Origin: Azolla caroliniana | Lineage: Eukaryota; Polypodiophyta | NCBI GenBank assembly: GCA_043228905.1 | Contig: JBHGNT010000003.1 | Location: 21,824,001-21,888,000, forward strand | Length of the DNA: 64,000 bases | Direction: 5' to 3' | Shown here: in pieces, positions 1 to 11,010 of the stretch | How positions within the stretch are numbered: position 1 is the first letter of the stretch | Layout: each line of letters opens with the position of its first letter | Program-made: the position numbers and the translations under genes | Notes under the pieces: model-generated | Told to the model about the DNA's origin: nothing | The model's database searches: none | The model's input: only the letters and a program-made list of their open reading frames with translations

Positions 1-2817
1 GAACCAGGAGGCCCTCCTCCATACTGATGTGAATCATTCTCGCCCACAGATACTGGTTGTGGAATTGGCATTGGATATGAGTATGGTGGTTGTGCTGGCG
101 GCGGTGGTGCAGCCCCACCCATCACCAGAGATGGATCCATTGCCATCCAAGGTGATGATGATGATCGAAGACGTTGTTGCAGTTGGTTCTGCAACCTCTC
201 TGTCTCATTCTTCAAAGTTGTCCTCTCCTCTCGGAGTTCATTCTTCTCTTGTGTGAGCTGTAAATTACAAGACAAGCCAAGCCAAGCATTACTAAATGTT
301 GCACTGTCTGAGTAAGTGTGTCTTTGGTGTGAATGTACAGGTACAGGTACATGTATAGTACAGGTATATGTATGTGTACAAGTTCACTCTTCTCTTGTGT
401 GAGCTGTAAATTACAAGACAACCCAAGCATTCACTAAATGTTGCACTGTCTGAGTAAGTGTGTCTTTGGTGTGAATGTACAGGTACAGGTAGAGGTATAG
501 CACAGGTATATGTATGTGTACAAGTTCACTCTTCTCTTGTGTGAGCTGTAAATTACAAGACAACCCAAGCATTCACTAAATGTTGCACTGTCTGAGTAAG
601 TGTGTCTTTGGTGTGTATGTATAGGTACAGGTATAGATATAGTACAGGTATATGTAAATATACATATACATATACATATACGTGTATATGTATATGCATA
701 TGTATATATGTAGATGTATGTATATGTATACGTATATGTATATGCATATAAACGAACATTGAGTTTCTACACCAGCAATATAATGTGTTACAAAAAAGAT
801 ATAAGGATAAATGTATGTGCATGCATGTCTATAAAAACAAAGATGCTGCATACATCAGTAGATTCATCCAGTAGAGAAGAATGCTCTGTCTTCAACCTCT
901 TCACCTCATCCCGAAGCTCCTTGACAACCTGAATACTTTCTCCTAGGATCGTTGCTTTATCATTTTTGGGTCTATCTGGATCTGAAGAGCATAGGGTAAG
1001 GACTTGGAGCATGTTCCATTATAGAGAAAACAGTACAGGAACCCTCAACTCTTACCTAATGCCTTTGCAAGTTCTGAAAATTGTTCATTCAACTTATCCC
1101 TTCTCAGCTTCTCACGATCAGCTTTGTGCATCCGCCTAGCAGACATTCGATCGTCGGCACCTTGACTTCCAGCATTATGACTGTCCACATGGCAAATTCC
1201 ACAATTTTAAGACACTAAAAATTTTGTTTACACCAACACTAACAATATGCAAATTGACAAACGTAATAAATAAAAGATAATAAAAGAATTGACAAACATG
1301 ATGGTGTAGGAAATCCAAATCTAAGCATATACATAGACATAGACATATAAGAAAAGAACCAAATAACCTGATGAGGTTCCAATCGACCACATCTAAGAGG
1401 CAAAAAATATGGTTCAATCCATAGAACCACAATATAAACATGAAAAGGTATATTGAATATCAAGTTATGTCATATAAGAGCTTCTGCTTCCTCAACATTC
1501 ATGTGATACAAGCACCATGAATCAATGTCATAATCATTTGTCTCTGTGATAGTTTTGCAGGCTTCCTATCATCAAAAACAATTTGAATTAAGCTAGTTTT
1601 CCTCCTCGTTTTCATGCACATCGTGAGATGCTACCTCAGATTTTTTCTTCATTATTTTTTTAGATGATTTCACTTCAACATAGTACGTAGTAATAAGTCT
1701 AAGGACTAAGCCTTAGATTCTTTCACCTTAGTTATGTTGGGAGATACTTGCATATACAAAATGACACTTCTTTGCATCTGATCATTCTAAGATTCCAATT
1801 CCAAGGATGTCGGTCATTGCACATACATCCATGCAATTTTCTTTACTTGGGACCAGTAGTCTTTCATCCACGTTTTAAAAACAACATGGTTCAAAATGTA
1901 TCTATGAACCCAAAGTCATGACCATTTTTGGCAAGCTCTTTGCTTCAATACATGAAAATCTGCTGCACAGAGCCCTCTGTCTCACCACAATTGCAAATTT
2001 GATAGTTTGTGATCAACCCAGTGATTGTTTTGAAAATGTAAGACAAATAAACTCTAATTCATAACAAAACAAAAAAAACAAATGCTAACTTGATCATTTA
2101 TGCTCAACAAATAATTCACTTGCAGTTGTAAGATTAAAGAAACCTCAATCTATCCTCAACAAAATGATTCTTGAAAGATGTAACACTGATCCATGGCACC
2201 ACAAAAATCAGCATGGGATGAAAAGGGTCTCTCTGTGTGTGCTTAAACTACATGACACCATATATCCCTTCCTGGTTTCAACTCTTACTTCCACACATCT
2301 TTGCTACACCATATATCACTTCACCTAAACTACATGACACATCGGTTAATCGAATTAACATCCTCACAGTCTCCAAAAGGTTGACACAGCCATCTCAACT
2401 GTGGCATCAAAATCCATCTCATGGTTACACAATTGCATTAAAAGCCATAAAATTCAGAGAACCAAATTTCAATCATTTCCATGAGCTTTGAACTGTCCCA
2501 TGGATAGTATTCCAATTTCTGATGGCAGTTAATCAAATACCTACAATCTCTCTCTCTCTCTCTCTCACTCATATGCATATGCGATAATCAATGGAAGCTT
2601 TATTTTCCCATTACCCAAGAGTCGCAGCAGCAGTGGCGGCAGAGGAGGACAGATCCACTGTGCTGCTGTTGAGTTGTTGCTGAGGATGATGTTGATGATG
2701 GTGCTGTTGTGAATGTTGCTGTTGCTGTTGCTGTTGAAGAACGTCAGGGAAGTCTGTCAGGAAGGAGTGATGCCATGGGCCATGGGCCATGGCAACAACA
2801 CCATCAGCAAACCTCAA
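1..2817 (-). CDS. bHLH121: bHLH121/URI-like basic helix-loop-helix transcription factor (5' part; 3' end outside window)
   Basis: Four exons can be joined in frame: 2817-2615, 1180-1056, 981-854 and 257 to the window edge, each with GT donor and AG acceptor. Exon 1 encodes a Gln/His-rich N-terminus. Exon 2 encodes the basic region and first helix (KADREKLRRDKLNEQFSEL), exon 3 the loop and second helix (DPDRPKNDKATIL), and exon 4 a leucine-zipper-like coiled coil (LTQEKNELREERTTLK) followed by a Pro/Tyr/Gly-rich tail. The DPDRPKNDKATIL block is what I recall for the Arabidopsis bHLH121 (URI)/bHLH11 clade, whose bHLH121 member acts with IVc bHLH proteins in iron-deficiency responses in the nucleus; that role here is inference. 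The start could be the Met at 2817 or the one at 2790; the exon phase is the same. The C-terminus and stop are not in the window. The acceptor of exon 4 lies in a triplicated repeat. Confidence 0.9.
236..640. repeat. Three-copy ~144-bp tandem repeat over the exon-4 splice acceptor of the bHLH gene
   Basis: The block containing GTGTGAGCTGTAAATTACAA occurs at about 251, 397 and 539 (steps of 146 and 142 bp). Each copy goes on with the same GCACTGTCTGAGTAAGTGTG stretch. On the minus strand each copy carries the same TTTACAG acceptor and the first codons of exon 4 (LTQEK). Only the copy at 257 continues into the long open exon. Confidence 0.9.
640..755. repeat. TATG/TACATA-rich microsatellite in bHLH intron 3
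   Basis: This is an imperfect run of TATATG/TACATA/CGTATA units directly following the triplicated block, within the intron between exons 3 and 4. It creates spurious reading frames rich in Tyr, Ile and Val. Confidence 0.85.
1181..2614 (-). other. Intron 1 of the bHLH121-like gene
   Basis: This 1.43-kb intron shows no supported gene. It contains a (CT) run at about 2546-2566 and AT-rich sequence. Confidence 0.8.
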
Positions 2818-3125
2818 CCCTGTCTCTTTTCAGACTGAAAGGGAACAAGAAAAGAAGGAAAGGTTAGAATTCCCTTCTTTCTTGCTCTTTTTCTTCGTCT
2901 GCAATTCCTTACTCTGTACTACACACACAGACTACTTCCTGCTCCTCCTTTTGCTTTCCTTGCTTTTCCCCCGGCCCTGCTCTGTTCTGCTCTTTTTTCC
3001 CTTTCCTTTTTCTCTATCCTTTTCTCTTCTTTCTTCTTCTTCTTCTTCTTCTTCTTCTTCTTCTTTCTTCACCCAATCCAAAAGAGCAGCAAGAAGGTGT
3101 CTTATGGCCAAGTAAAAAAGTGACA
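2818..3125 (-). promoter_or_regulatory. 5' leader/promoter region of the bHLH121-like gene with a long GAA tract
   Basis: Upstream of the start codon lies a strongly strand-biased stretch (CT/CTT on plus, GA/GAA on minus), including an uninterrupted CTT run near 3027-3067. Such tracts are common in plant 5' leaders. No TATA element could be fixed with confidence. Confidence 0.4.
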
Positions 3126-3129
3126 CAAC

Positions 3130-3705
3130 TCGGACGATTGTTAGTCGCCAATCAATTAGCTAGATGATGATTCTTTGCCCCGCCTGCTACATATCTCTCG
3201 TCATCGATTGATCGGCTATATGTGATGATTCTATCTCTCGTCGTCAATCAATTGGCTAGATTACGCTTCGCTAGATATCACTCATCGCCAATTGATCAGC
3301 TCGATGATGATTCGTTGCCTCACTTTACTATATCTCTCTCGTCATCGTTCGATTGGCTAGATGACGATTCGTTGCCCCGCCTGCTAGATATCCCTCATCA
3401 TCAATCGCTCGACTAGATGATGATTTTGCCCCACCTGCTAGATATCTCTTGTCGTCGATCCTTACCCCGCCCGCCTCTTAGATATCTGTTGTCGTTAATC
3501 GATTGGCTAGATGAGGATTCGTTACCCCGCATGTTGAATATCTCTCGTGTTGAATCGATCGGCTTAGATGATGATTCATTACCCCGCATGTTGAATATCT
3601 CTCATCGTCAATAGATTGGCTTATTGATTGAATTGTTGCCCTGCCCCACGTGCTGGATATCTCTCGTCATCAATAGATTTGACTTATTGATGATTTGTTG
3701 CCCTC
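3130..3705. repeat. Decayed minisatellite, ~55-70-bp unit
   Basis: At least eight diverged units carry the same order of words: GATGATTCGTTGCCCCGCC, then GCTAGATATCTCTCGTC, then GTCAATCGATTGGCTAGATG. The GTTGCCCCGCC-type word recurs near 3175, 3312, 3367, 3425, 3462, 3518, 3578 and 3635. Copies have drifted and some are shortened. The short open frames inside it on the plus strand are products of the repeat, not genes. Confidence 0.85.
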
Positions 3706-3709
3706 ACGT

Positions 3710-4785
3710 TGGTTATTGTGGTACACTGCTGTTGTTGTATCCTCGAATTGATTTCTAAGGGTTGGGAATGAAATTATGGATTTGTGTTTATTTACACTCA
3801 CTCGGGTTTCTTATTTGAAATTAGTTGGGATTGAACACTTTATGCATGGTAGAGATTTGGTAGAGAAAGTAAAAATGAAATTTGACATTAAACCATGTTA
3901 TTGGCGCAATTTTGAAACCTTGTGTAACTAAATGAGGTAAACCAAACGAAATGTTAGCAAGTAACACACGCCTTATCCTTTTTCATTCCCTAACAACACA
4001 TCCATGGAGAGATGACACAATGCATTCTATTCTCCATATCACTTGTTACATATATGGATTCAGTTAATTTCCTTGGGAGAAACATTAGCTCAATGGCATG
4101 GTATCTTTAGGCCACAACTTAAAGTAAACATCAAAACTTATTAAAACTCAAAGAAAGGTAAACGATGAAGTAGAACCATGCTTTTTCACTTTACAAAATC
4201 AAAGGATGCACAAAATATTAATTGATTTTATTGCCATATAACTTAGATCATATAATCTCTTTGTTTTGACAATCCTAGTTTGAAAAGTTATTGTAAAACC
4301 TTTAGTTCAAGATAAAACATAGTAATTGAAAACTTTTCATTTATTTATTAGTGCCTTTGGCTTGAGGCAATTTTTAGTCTCTTGAGAAGAACAAGATAGT
4401 TGTGATTTCTCTATTAGAAAACATTTTTTCTTGAAAATATATCCTCCATTGGTATTAGATTTACAGTGGCCAAAGGCCTTATACAAAATAGTCCAATATT
4501 ACATATGACTGCAATCAATCTTCGTAGGTAAAGATAAGTAAGAAACACACGTAGCCAATCTTTAGAGACAAAGAAAATACAATGAAACCATATCCGTCTC
4601 CAAATGAACAAGGTGAATAGTCCAACCTCTAGAAAAAAACCCGGCAAAGTAGCCAACTTCTCAAAAGCACGCCTCCGCCTTTCACAAAAACATTCCTACA
4701 AAATCAACCAGCTTTAGAAATATTGGAATGTGATGAAATCTTGGAAGTCATTGGCTGGAGTCGAGCAATGTATTCCAATGTGTTG
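3710..4785. other. Gene-free AT-rich sequence
   Basis: No convincing gene, RNA or complete mobile element is visible. Short open frames here show no recognisable domain. Confidence 0.6.
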
Positions 4786-4790
4786 TTGTG

Positions 4791-4897
4791 TAATAAAGTG
4801 TAATTTTTTGGACATAGGGGTAGTTTGGTAAATTTGGAACTTCCAGGGGCATTATGGTAAATAGACGAACTTCTAGGGGTATCTTGGTACTTTTCCC
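4791..4897 (+). mobile_element. Single arm of a MITE-like element
   Basis: This stretch matches the right arm of the element at 7336-7650: it carries TTTTTTGGACATAGGGGTAG, GGTAAATTTGGAACTTCC and ends GGTACTTTTCCC. No matching left arm is visible nearby, so it is a truncated or solo copy. Confidence 0.75.
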
Positions 4898-6240
4898 AAA
4901 ATTGTAAAAGGGTGATGATAGAATTAAAATCTTTGAGCTTCAAAGCATGTACTCTCCCCGACCCTCAAGAATATGCTTCCAACTCCACACCAACACTCAT
5001 AAACCAAAAAAGAAAACGCTTATACTCTCCTCCTCCCCTCATGAAAGTATGCTTCAGCCCCCGGCAACCTCATCACTCATCCTTATTAAAGAGAGAGAAT
5101 ATGCTTCCTTTTCCCCATCCAACATGTCGCAAATTACCTCCAAAGTTCACATCAACCATCTCACTGTAGACCAACAAAGTCTTGTACATACCAATAACAT
5201 AATGACACTACTCTCTTGATCCCCTCATGAATTTTTGCTTCATCCCCCGACACCATCGTCACTCATCCTTGTCATTAGAAAACATTTTTGTAAACACAAT
5301 TGATCTTTTCTCATCTTGCTTTTCTTAAGATATAACCAATTGCTTCATAAAGCTTGGATTGAACCATTTATTGTAAAGCCTAAAATCAAGATTTAACAAT
5401 CGTTTCATCTTTTGCATTGAAACAATCAACGTTTGCTCAACATTGTTATGCTTTTTGGCACCCCTTCTCTTTAAGAGGGAATGGATCCTCATTTGAAATG
5501 ATGTTATTATACAACTTATATCTCATTTGCAAAAGGTTAGTCAACATAACTAGGGGACTCTCTGAAAAGGGATTGGATCCTACCAATAATTGCCTAAGCA
5601 TTGGAATGTTTCGATGTGGACATATGAACCATAATGAATTATTATGCGTCTTGCAATTTAATAAAATGGTTCTACAAGATCAATTTGTTTCTTTTGTGCA
5701 AACTTTCTTTCTATATATACCCACGTACCTTTGTAATTATTCCTCTAAATCGACTTTGTCTTGACTATATTCTTGTATAGTATATCTACTAAATCTGAAG
5801 TTGGGCATGTGTAGTAGTCACTTTCCATAGTGATCTTAAACTTTTCATCCACAATTGTTTGACCATAAATATGCATGTCCACTCTCATCCTTGAGATATG
5901 ATGCATGGAATTAGCCTTTGTTGCGGTTTATGTTACAAATTTCTCATTGTTATCCATCTAATTAGGCTACCTAATGGAGTTGGAGGTTTTTATATCTAGT
6001 ATGTCATTAGTTACCTTGGTACATAGAAATCTATGCATATAGTTGTAGCTCTCCATGTCTCCACCCACTTGAATACATTCACATGCATTCATGTCACCAA
6101 GGACAAGAACATCTTTCTTAATGTAAGTATGCTTGAAAAGATCGAGTCTTTACCATGTCCAAATAAGCATAAAAATTAGAACAGTAATGAGGAATGTATC
6201 GTCCACCTAGATAAGTACAAATCTCACTGGATGTCATTCT
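4898..6240. other. Gene-free region with a short local duplication
   Basis: No supported gene. A ~50-bp motif beginning CCCCTCATGAA and ending CACTCATCCTT occurs near 5036 and again near 5221. A 115-codon open frame at 5417-5764 has no recognisable domain and is not called. Confidence 0.5.
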
Positions 6241-6326
6241 TACAATCATATGTGGAATTCAATTCTTGCTTAGGGTGCAAGATTTCGACGAGATGTGAGG
6301 CCAACTTAGTAATTCAACATTAAGAA

Positions 6327-6447
6327 GGGCATTTGGTCAAGTAGCATTAGCCTCGTTTAAGTTACAAGAGGTCCCGAGTTCAATTCGACATTTGGTCTAA
6401 TGGCATGATTCTCACTTAGGGTGCGAGATGTTCCAAGTTAAATTCTA
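6327..6447 (+). pseudogene. Two abutting decayed tRNA-Pro copies
   Basis: The first (6327-6386) has GGGCATTTGGTC and a T-arm but a ruined anticodon stem. The second (6388-6447) starts at ACATTTGGTCTAATGGCATG, keeps an AGG-type loop (TTAGGGT) and loses its 3' acceptor strand. They are the first recognisable units of the array. Confidence 0.75.
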
Positions 6448-6698
6448 TAAATCTTTACTAACTTCGACGAAAGGTCTTTGTGTTCAGTTGTCAAAATGTG
6501 GCTAGTGGTATGATTCTCCCTTAAGCTATTAGAAGTCTCATGTTCAACTCTCGAAATGCCCCCACTTTACTAACTTTGACAAGAGGAATTTGAGTTTAGT
6601 TGTAAGATTGTGGCTAGTTTAGGAATTTAACCCACAACAAGGGTACAATACTCAAACTGTTAATAACATCATTTGGTCAATGTAATATTTGGTCTATA

Positions 6699-6770
6699 GG
6701 GAATTTGATCTATTGGTAGTATTCTTGCTTTGGGTGCGAGAGGTCCTGAGTTCAATTCTCGGAATCCCCT
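6699..6770 (+). tRNA. tRNA-Pro(TGG)-like, 72 nt, probably decayed
   Basis: Full-length copy. The anticodon arm is CTTGC-TTTGGGT-GCGAG (pairs with wobble). The T-stem is CTGAG/CTCGG with one wobble. The acceptor has a mismatch at position 4 (GGGAATT against AATCCCC). No T-run follows closely. Confidence 0.5.
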
Positions 6771-7138
6771 GCTTCATTGACCTTGATGAAAGGTCTTTGT
6801 ATTCGATTACCAAAATATGCCTAGTTTATTGATTTCAACAATGACAAGGGCATGAATGTTGACTAGGTGAGTTCAAGTCTCAGAATATGCCTAGTTTATT
6901 AATTTCAAGAATGACAAGAGCATGATACTCATAGTGTTGACAAGGGCATTTGGTCTACAAAGAGGTCCCAAGTTCAATCTCACTTTACTAACTTCAATAT
7001 AGAAAATTTACTATTACTAATTTTGATCTGACAAGAGTTGTTGTCGACCCCAAAATCTTTCAGTTAAGTTGTGTGAATTCCCACAATTTCTAAAAGGGTT
7101 GTTGCTATCTTAAAAGAAGCAAATAACGACATTTTGAA

Positions 7139-7210
7139 GGGCATTTGATCTATTGACATGATTATCACTTAGAGTAGGAGAGGTCTCAAGTTCAATTCAC
7201 GGAATGTCGC
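7139..7210 (+). pseudogene. tRNA-Pro pseudogene, full length
   Basis: 72-nt unit with GGGCATTTGATC at the 5' end. The anticodon stem (ATCAC against AGGAG) and the 3' acceptor strand (AATGTCG) no longer pair properly. Confidence 0.7.
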
Positions 7211-7335
7211 CTCTTTACTAAATTCGACAAGAGCTCCTTGATTTCAACATGTGCCTAGTTTAGTAACATTACTAACTTCGATGAGACGTCTTTGAGTTCA
7301 ATTGTGAGAATGTGCCTAGTTGAGTAATTTAACAA

Positions 7336-7650
7336 AGGGAAAAGCACCAAGATACCCTTGGAAGTTCGTCTATTTACCAGAATGCCCCTGGAAGTTCCAA
7401 ATTTACCAAACTACCCCTATGTCCAAAAAAATACACTTTATAAAGTAAGTACAAAGGACCCAAAGAATCTCTTAAGTAAAGAAATTTGTGTTTTAAGGGT
7501 ATTATGGTAAATAGGGCTTGTAGATTTGAGTGTATAATTACTTTATAAAGTGTATTTTTTTGGATATAAGGGTAGTTTGGTAAATTTGGAACTTCCAAGG
7601 GCATTCTGGTAAATGGACGAACTTCCAGGGGTATCCTGGTACTTTTCCCT
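7336..7650. mobile_element. 315-bp MITE-like element with ~113-bp terminal inverted repeats
   Basis: The left end AGGGAAAAGCACC and the right end GGTACTTTTCCCT are inverted copies. The inversion extends about 113 bp (7336-7448 against 7538-7650) with roughly seven differences. The element is flanked by a direct duplication TTAACAA (7329-7335 and 7651-7657). It encodes nothing. A TSD near 7-9 bp suggests a hAT- or Mutator-type source, but I cannot assign the family. Confidence 0.85.
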
Positions 7651-7751
7651 TTAACAAATGACAAGGGCACAATACTTAAAATTTTGACAAGGGTACAAAT
7701 GACAAGGGCACAATACTTAAAATTTTGATTGGACAAGCGTACAAATGACAA

Positions 7752-7823
7752 GGGCATTTGGTCTAGTGGCATGATTCTTGCTTTGGGTGCAAGAGGTTCC
7801 AAGTTCAATTCTTGGAATGCCCC
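7752..7823 (+). tRNA. tRNA-Pro(TGG), best-preserved fold of the array
   Basis: All helices pair: acceptor GGGCATT/AATGCCC, anticodon stem CTTGC/GCAAG around TTTGGGT, T-stem CCAAG/CTTGG. The 5' flank ends in ACAA, resembling the CAA start motif of plant tRNA genes. The downstream flank CACTTTACAAA lacks a run of four or more T, so RNA polymerase III termination would be poor. Confidence 0.7.
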
Positions 7824-7867
7824 CACTTTACAAAATTCAACGAGAGGAGTTTAATCATTAATGATAA

Positions 7868-7939
7868 GGGCATTTGTTCTAATGCCATTATTCTTGCTTT
7901 GGGTGTGAGAGGTCATGAGTTCAATTCTTAGAATGCCCT
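7868..7939 (+). tRNA. tRNA-Pro(TGG)-like, partly decayed
   Basis: 72-nt copy. The acceptor and anticodon stem (CTTGC/GTGAG with wobbles) pair. The D-arm is altered (TGTTCTAATGCC) and one T-stem pair is lost. Confidence 0.45.
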
Positions 7940-8073
7940 TACTTTATGAACTTCGACGAGAGGTCTTGGAGTTCAATTGTCAAAATGTGCGCACTGCGTA
8001 GTTTAGTAATTTAACTAACGACAAGGGCACAATACTCAAAATGTTGAGACCTTATCTAATATATGATATACAA

Positions 8074-8251
8074 GGGCATTTGGTCTAGTGCGAGAGGTCC
8101 CGAATTCAATTCTCGGAATTGTTCTAGTGTCATGATACACAAGGGCATTTGGTCTAGTGGCATAATTCTCGCATTGGGTTCCAATTTGAGGGGTATTTGG
8201 TGTAGTGGCATGATTCTTGCTTTGTCCCAAGTTCAATTCTCAGAATGCCCC
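8074..8251 (+). pseudogene. Three truncated tRNA-Pro copies
   Basis: 8074-8120 joins the D-arm directly to the variable loop, losing the anticodon arm. 8143-8180 stops after the anticodon loop. 8189-8251 joins the anticodon loop to the T-arm. The breakpoints fall between short words shared inside the tRNA, suggesting slippage or unequal recombination. Confidence 0.75.
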
Positions 8252-8330
8252 AGCTTTACTACGATAGGTCTTTGAGTTCAGTTGTTAGAATGTGTATAGT
8301 CTTGTGATGTCAAAATAACAAGATAAACAA

Positions 8331-8397
8331 GGGCGTTTGGTCTAGTGGCACGATTCTCACTTAGGATGTGAGAAGTTAGGAGTTCAATTCTCGGACC
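8331..8397 (+). pseudogene. tRNA-Pro(AGG-type) pseudogene without 3' acceptor strand
   Basis: It begins GGGCGTTTGGTCTAGTGG and has a paired CTCAC/GTGAG stem around TTAGGAT, but ends after the T-arm in unrelated CTAG sequence. Confidence 0.7.
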
Positions 8398-8467
8398 TAG
8401 TTTAATACTTTACCCAGCGTCAAGGATACAATACTCGAGTGTATTTTCTAGAGTCACGATACAAGAA

Positions 8468-8524
8468 GGACATTTGGTGGTCTATTGCCATAATTCTCCC
8501 GAGTTCAATCCTCAAAATGGCCCC
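8468..8524 (+). pseudogene. tRNA-Pro pseudogene lacking the anticodon arm
   Basis: ACATTTGGTGGTCTATTGCC is followed directly by the T-arm CCCGAGTTCAATCC and a mutated acceptor strand. Confidence 0.65.
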
Positions 8525-8624
8525 ACAATACTAGCTTCCACGAGAGGTCTTTGAGTTCAATTGTCAAAATGTGGCTAGTTTAATAATTTACCCAATTCGA
8601 AGGGTAAGAAGTGTTTGTTCAAAA

Positions 8625-8696
8625 GGGCATTTGGTCTAGTGGCATGATTCTTGCTTTGGGTGTGAGAGGTCTCAAGTTCAATTCTCGGAATGCCCC
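8625..8696 (+). tRNA. tRNA-Pro(TGG)-like, near intact
   Basis: Perfect acceptor pairing. Anticodon stem CTTGC/GTGAG pairs with wobbles. The T-stem has one A-C mismatch (TCAAG/CTCGG). No close T-run downstream. Confidence 0.55.
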
Positions 8697-8858
8697 CACT
8701 TTACAAACTTTGATGAAAGGTCTTTGAGTTCAATTGTCAAATTGTGCCTAGTTTAGTAATTTAACCAATGAGAAGGGCACAATATTGATAGACTATGTGT
8801 TTGTTCTAGTGTCACGATACACATGGATATTTGGTATTATTAGCACCCATAATACAAA

Positions 8859-8917
8859 GGGCTTTTGGTCTAGTGGCATGATTCTCGATTAGGGTGTGAG
8901 AGGTCCAGGAATGCCCC
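8859..8917 (+). pseudogene. tRNA-Pro(AGG-type) pseudogene with T-arm deleted
   Basis: Acceptor, D-arm and anticodon loop TTAGGGT are present. The variable loop runs directly into GGAATGCCCC, so the B box is gone. Confidence 0.7.
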
Positions 8918-9049
8918 CATTTTGTGAACTTTGACAAGAGGTCTTTGAGTTCAATTGTCAAAATGTGCCTAGTTTAGTAATTTAACCAATGTCAAGGGTA
9001 CAATATTCAAAATACTGACAAGTGTTTGTTTCAGTGTCATGGTACACAA

Positions 9050-9098
9050 GGGCATTTGGTCTAGTGGCATAATTCTCACATTGGGTGTGAGATGTTAA
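9050..9098 (+). pseudogene. tRNA-Pro pseudogene, 5' two-thirds only
   Basis: GGGCATTTGGTCTAGTGGC and a paired CTCAC/GTGAG stem are present; the T-arm and 3' strand are replaced. Confidence 0.7.
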
Positions 9099-9443
9099 TT
9101 GTCAGAATTTGGTTTTTGATTTTAGTTCTCACATTAGGTTTTTGATTTTAGTTGTCAGAATTTGCCTAGGTTAATAATTCAACCAATCCCTTTGCTAACT
9201 TTGATGTGAGGTTTTTGGGTTTACTATTTGAATGTGATAGTTACATGGATCAAATGACCTGCCCAAGCTAGAGAACTCACTCCAAAAAGTCCGGAAAGTT
9301 GGTGGTTTAGGCAGGATCCCGCATTTTAAACCAAGAATTACCTTGTTTCCATTTCGGCTGCAAATGTAGCCAATCAGCTAGTAAGAATGCCGCAGAAATA
9401 GCTAGCAGGAAGATAGCTCCATTATAAAGATCTTGGTTATTGC

Positions 9444-9857
9444 GTAGACAAGAATCCATGTGGACTCCAAACATGAAGTTGTCTCATACAATACCATCTC
9501 ATCTATTCAATCCCAATTTTCAAATTTGTTATCACCTAGTCTATTGAAACGAACAGAAGGGGAGGAAATTGTTGCTCATGTACCTACAACGATTCAACTT
9601 ATTCCATTTGGAGCAGATTCCCCCAAATTGCTCCTGTGATCTTTTGGAGCGTAGACAAGAATCCATGTGGACTCCAAACATGAAGTTGTCTCATACAATA
9701 CCATCTCATCTATTCAATCCCAATTTTCAAATTTGTTATCACCTAGTCTATTGAAACGAACAGAAGGGGAGGAAATTGTTGCTCATGTACCTACAATGAT
9801 TCAACTTATTCCACTTGGAGCAGATTCCCCCAAATTGCTCCTGTGATCTTTTGGAGC
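9444..9857. repeat. 207-bp direct tandem duplication
   Basis: 9444-9650 and 9651-9857 are the same sequence with about two substitutions (both begin GTAGACAAGAATCCATG). It precedes the Copia gag remnant and probably belongs to its leader. Confidence 0.9.
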
Positions 9858-9929
9858 TATGGTGCACTATTTCTTGATGTTAGTGTTTGATTTTGGTGCA
9901 TTTGACCTAAAATTCCAGCAAGTTAACCT

Positions 9930-10564
9930 CTTCATTGTGCAACTATGGCATCATCTATTTGAGATTCGATGATTTCAAGGAACGGGTTTTAACTTGTGGA
10001 AGGAGAAAATGCAAGGAATTCTCTTTTTGAAGGATTGTGATAGGGCATCAGACACAGAAAAACTAGAGAACTTGCCAGAAGATGCATGGCGAATTTTGAA
10101 CAAAAAGTTTGTCACATATATTAAGATGGTTGTTTTTTATGAGATTTTGGTAGATCTCAAAGGCTTGGTATCTATTTCCGAAATATGGGCTAAGTGGAAG
10201 ACTACATATGAAAACACTACACATGTTAATCAAGCACATCTGATGCGAAAGCTTGTTGGCTTGCAACTGGATGAGTCTAAGAGTGCAGCTGAACACTTGT
10301 CTATGTTTACAGGCACCTTATCACAACTGCAAGACTCAGGAATGGCTGCTTTTGATGACAAGCTCAGAGCCATTTTCTTGCTTATAACACTACTTGACTC
10401 ATGGGAGACATTGGTAGTCTTATTGTCTAATAACCCCAACTTCACCTTTGATGGTGTTAGGGGTTCCATACTCAATGAAGAGATCAGGAGAAAAGCAAGT
10501 GGAGAAGGTGGCAACTCAGCCAGCATGGTTAGAGGTAGGATAGATAAAAATAAAAACTTGGTAA
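9930..10564 (+). pseudogene. Copia-type gag fragment (UBN2-like), truncated
   Basis: The frame from about 9994 encodes WKEKMQGILFLKDCD, ...LMRKLVGLQLDESKSAAEHL... and ...LLDSWETLVVLLSNNPN..., the standard layout of a plant Copia Gag. Upstream, the expected FDDFKG-type start is frameshifted and carries stops. No zinc knuckle, protease or polymerase follows. The frame runs straight into a tRNA-Pro copy at 10565, so the open frame ends in a tRNA-derived tail. Confidence 0.8.
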
Positions 10565-10636
10565 GGGCATTTGGTCTAGTGGCATGATTCTCACTTCGGG
10601 TGTGAGAGGTCCCGAGTTCAATTCTCAGAATGCCCC
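10565..10636 (+). tRNA. tRNA-Pro(CGG)-like, near intact
   Basis: Acceptor pairs fully. Anticodon stem CTCAC/GTGAG is perfect around TTCGGGT, giving anticodon CGG. One mismatch in the T-stem (CCGAG/CTCAG). The 5' neighbour is the end of a Copia gag remnant. No T-run terminator close by. Confidence 0.6.
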
Positions 10637-10751
10637 CACGTTAGGAACTTCGACAAGAGGCTAGAATGTGCCTAGTTTCATAATTTAACCAATGACAAGG
10701 GCACAATACTCTAGAGTTAACCAGAGTTTTGTTCTAACTTCACAATAGAAA

Positions 10752-10823
10752 GGGCATTTGGTCTAGTGGCATGATTATCACTTTGGGTGCAAGAGGTCCC
10801 TAGTTGAATTCTAGGAATGCCCT
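10752..10823 (+). tRNA. tRNA-Pro(TGG)-like with damaged anticodon stem
   Basis: The T-stem is CCTAG/CTAGG, fully paired and different from its neighbours. The anticodon stem ATCAC/GCAAG has two mismatches, and the T-loop reads TTGAATT instead of TTCAATT. Confidence 0.4.
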
Positions 10824-10958
10824 CACTTTATGAATTTTGACGAGAGGTCTTTGTGTTCAATTGTCAAAATGTGCTTGGTTTAGTAATTTACCCAATGCCA
10901 AGGGCACAATACTCAAAGTGTTTACAAGAGCGTTTGTTCTAGTGTCGCGATATAAGAA

Positions 10959-11010
10959 GAGCACTTGGTGGTCTATTGCCATAATTCTTGCTTTGGGTGG
11001 GAGAGGTCTT
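10959..11010 (+). pseudogene. tRNA-Pro copy interrupted by the Copia element
   Basis: It starts GAGCACTTGG and runs through the anticodon loop TTTGGGT to GAGAGGTCTT, where the Copia LTR begins. Past the element the target continues GTCTTGAGTTC, i.e. the T-arm, so the insertion point lies inside this copy. Confidence 0.8.
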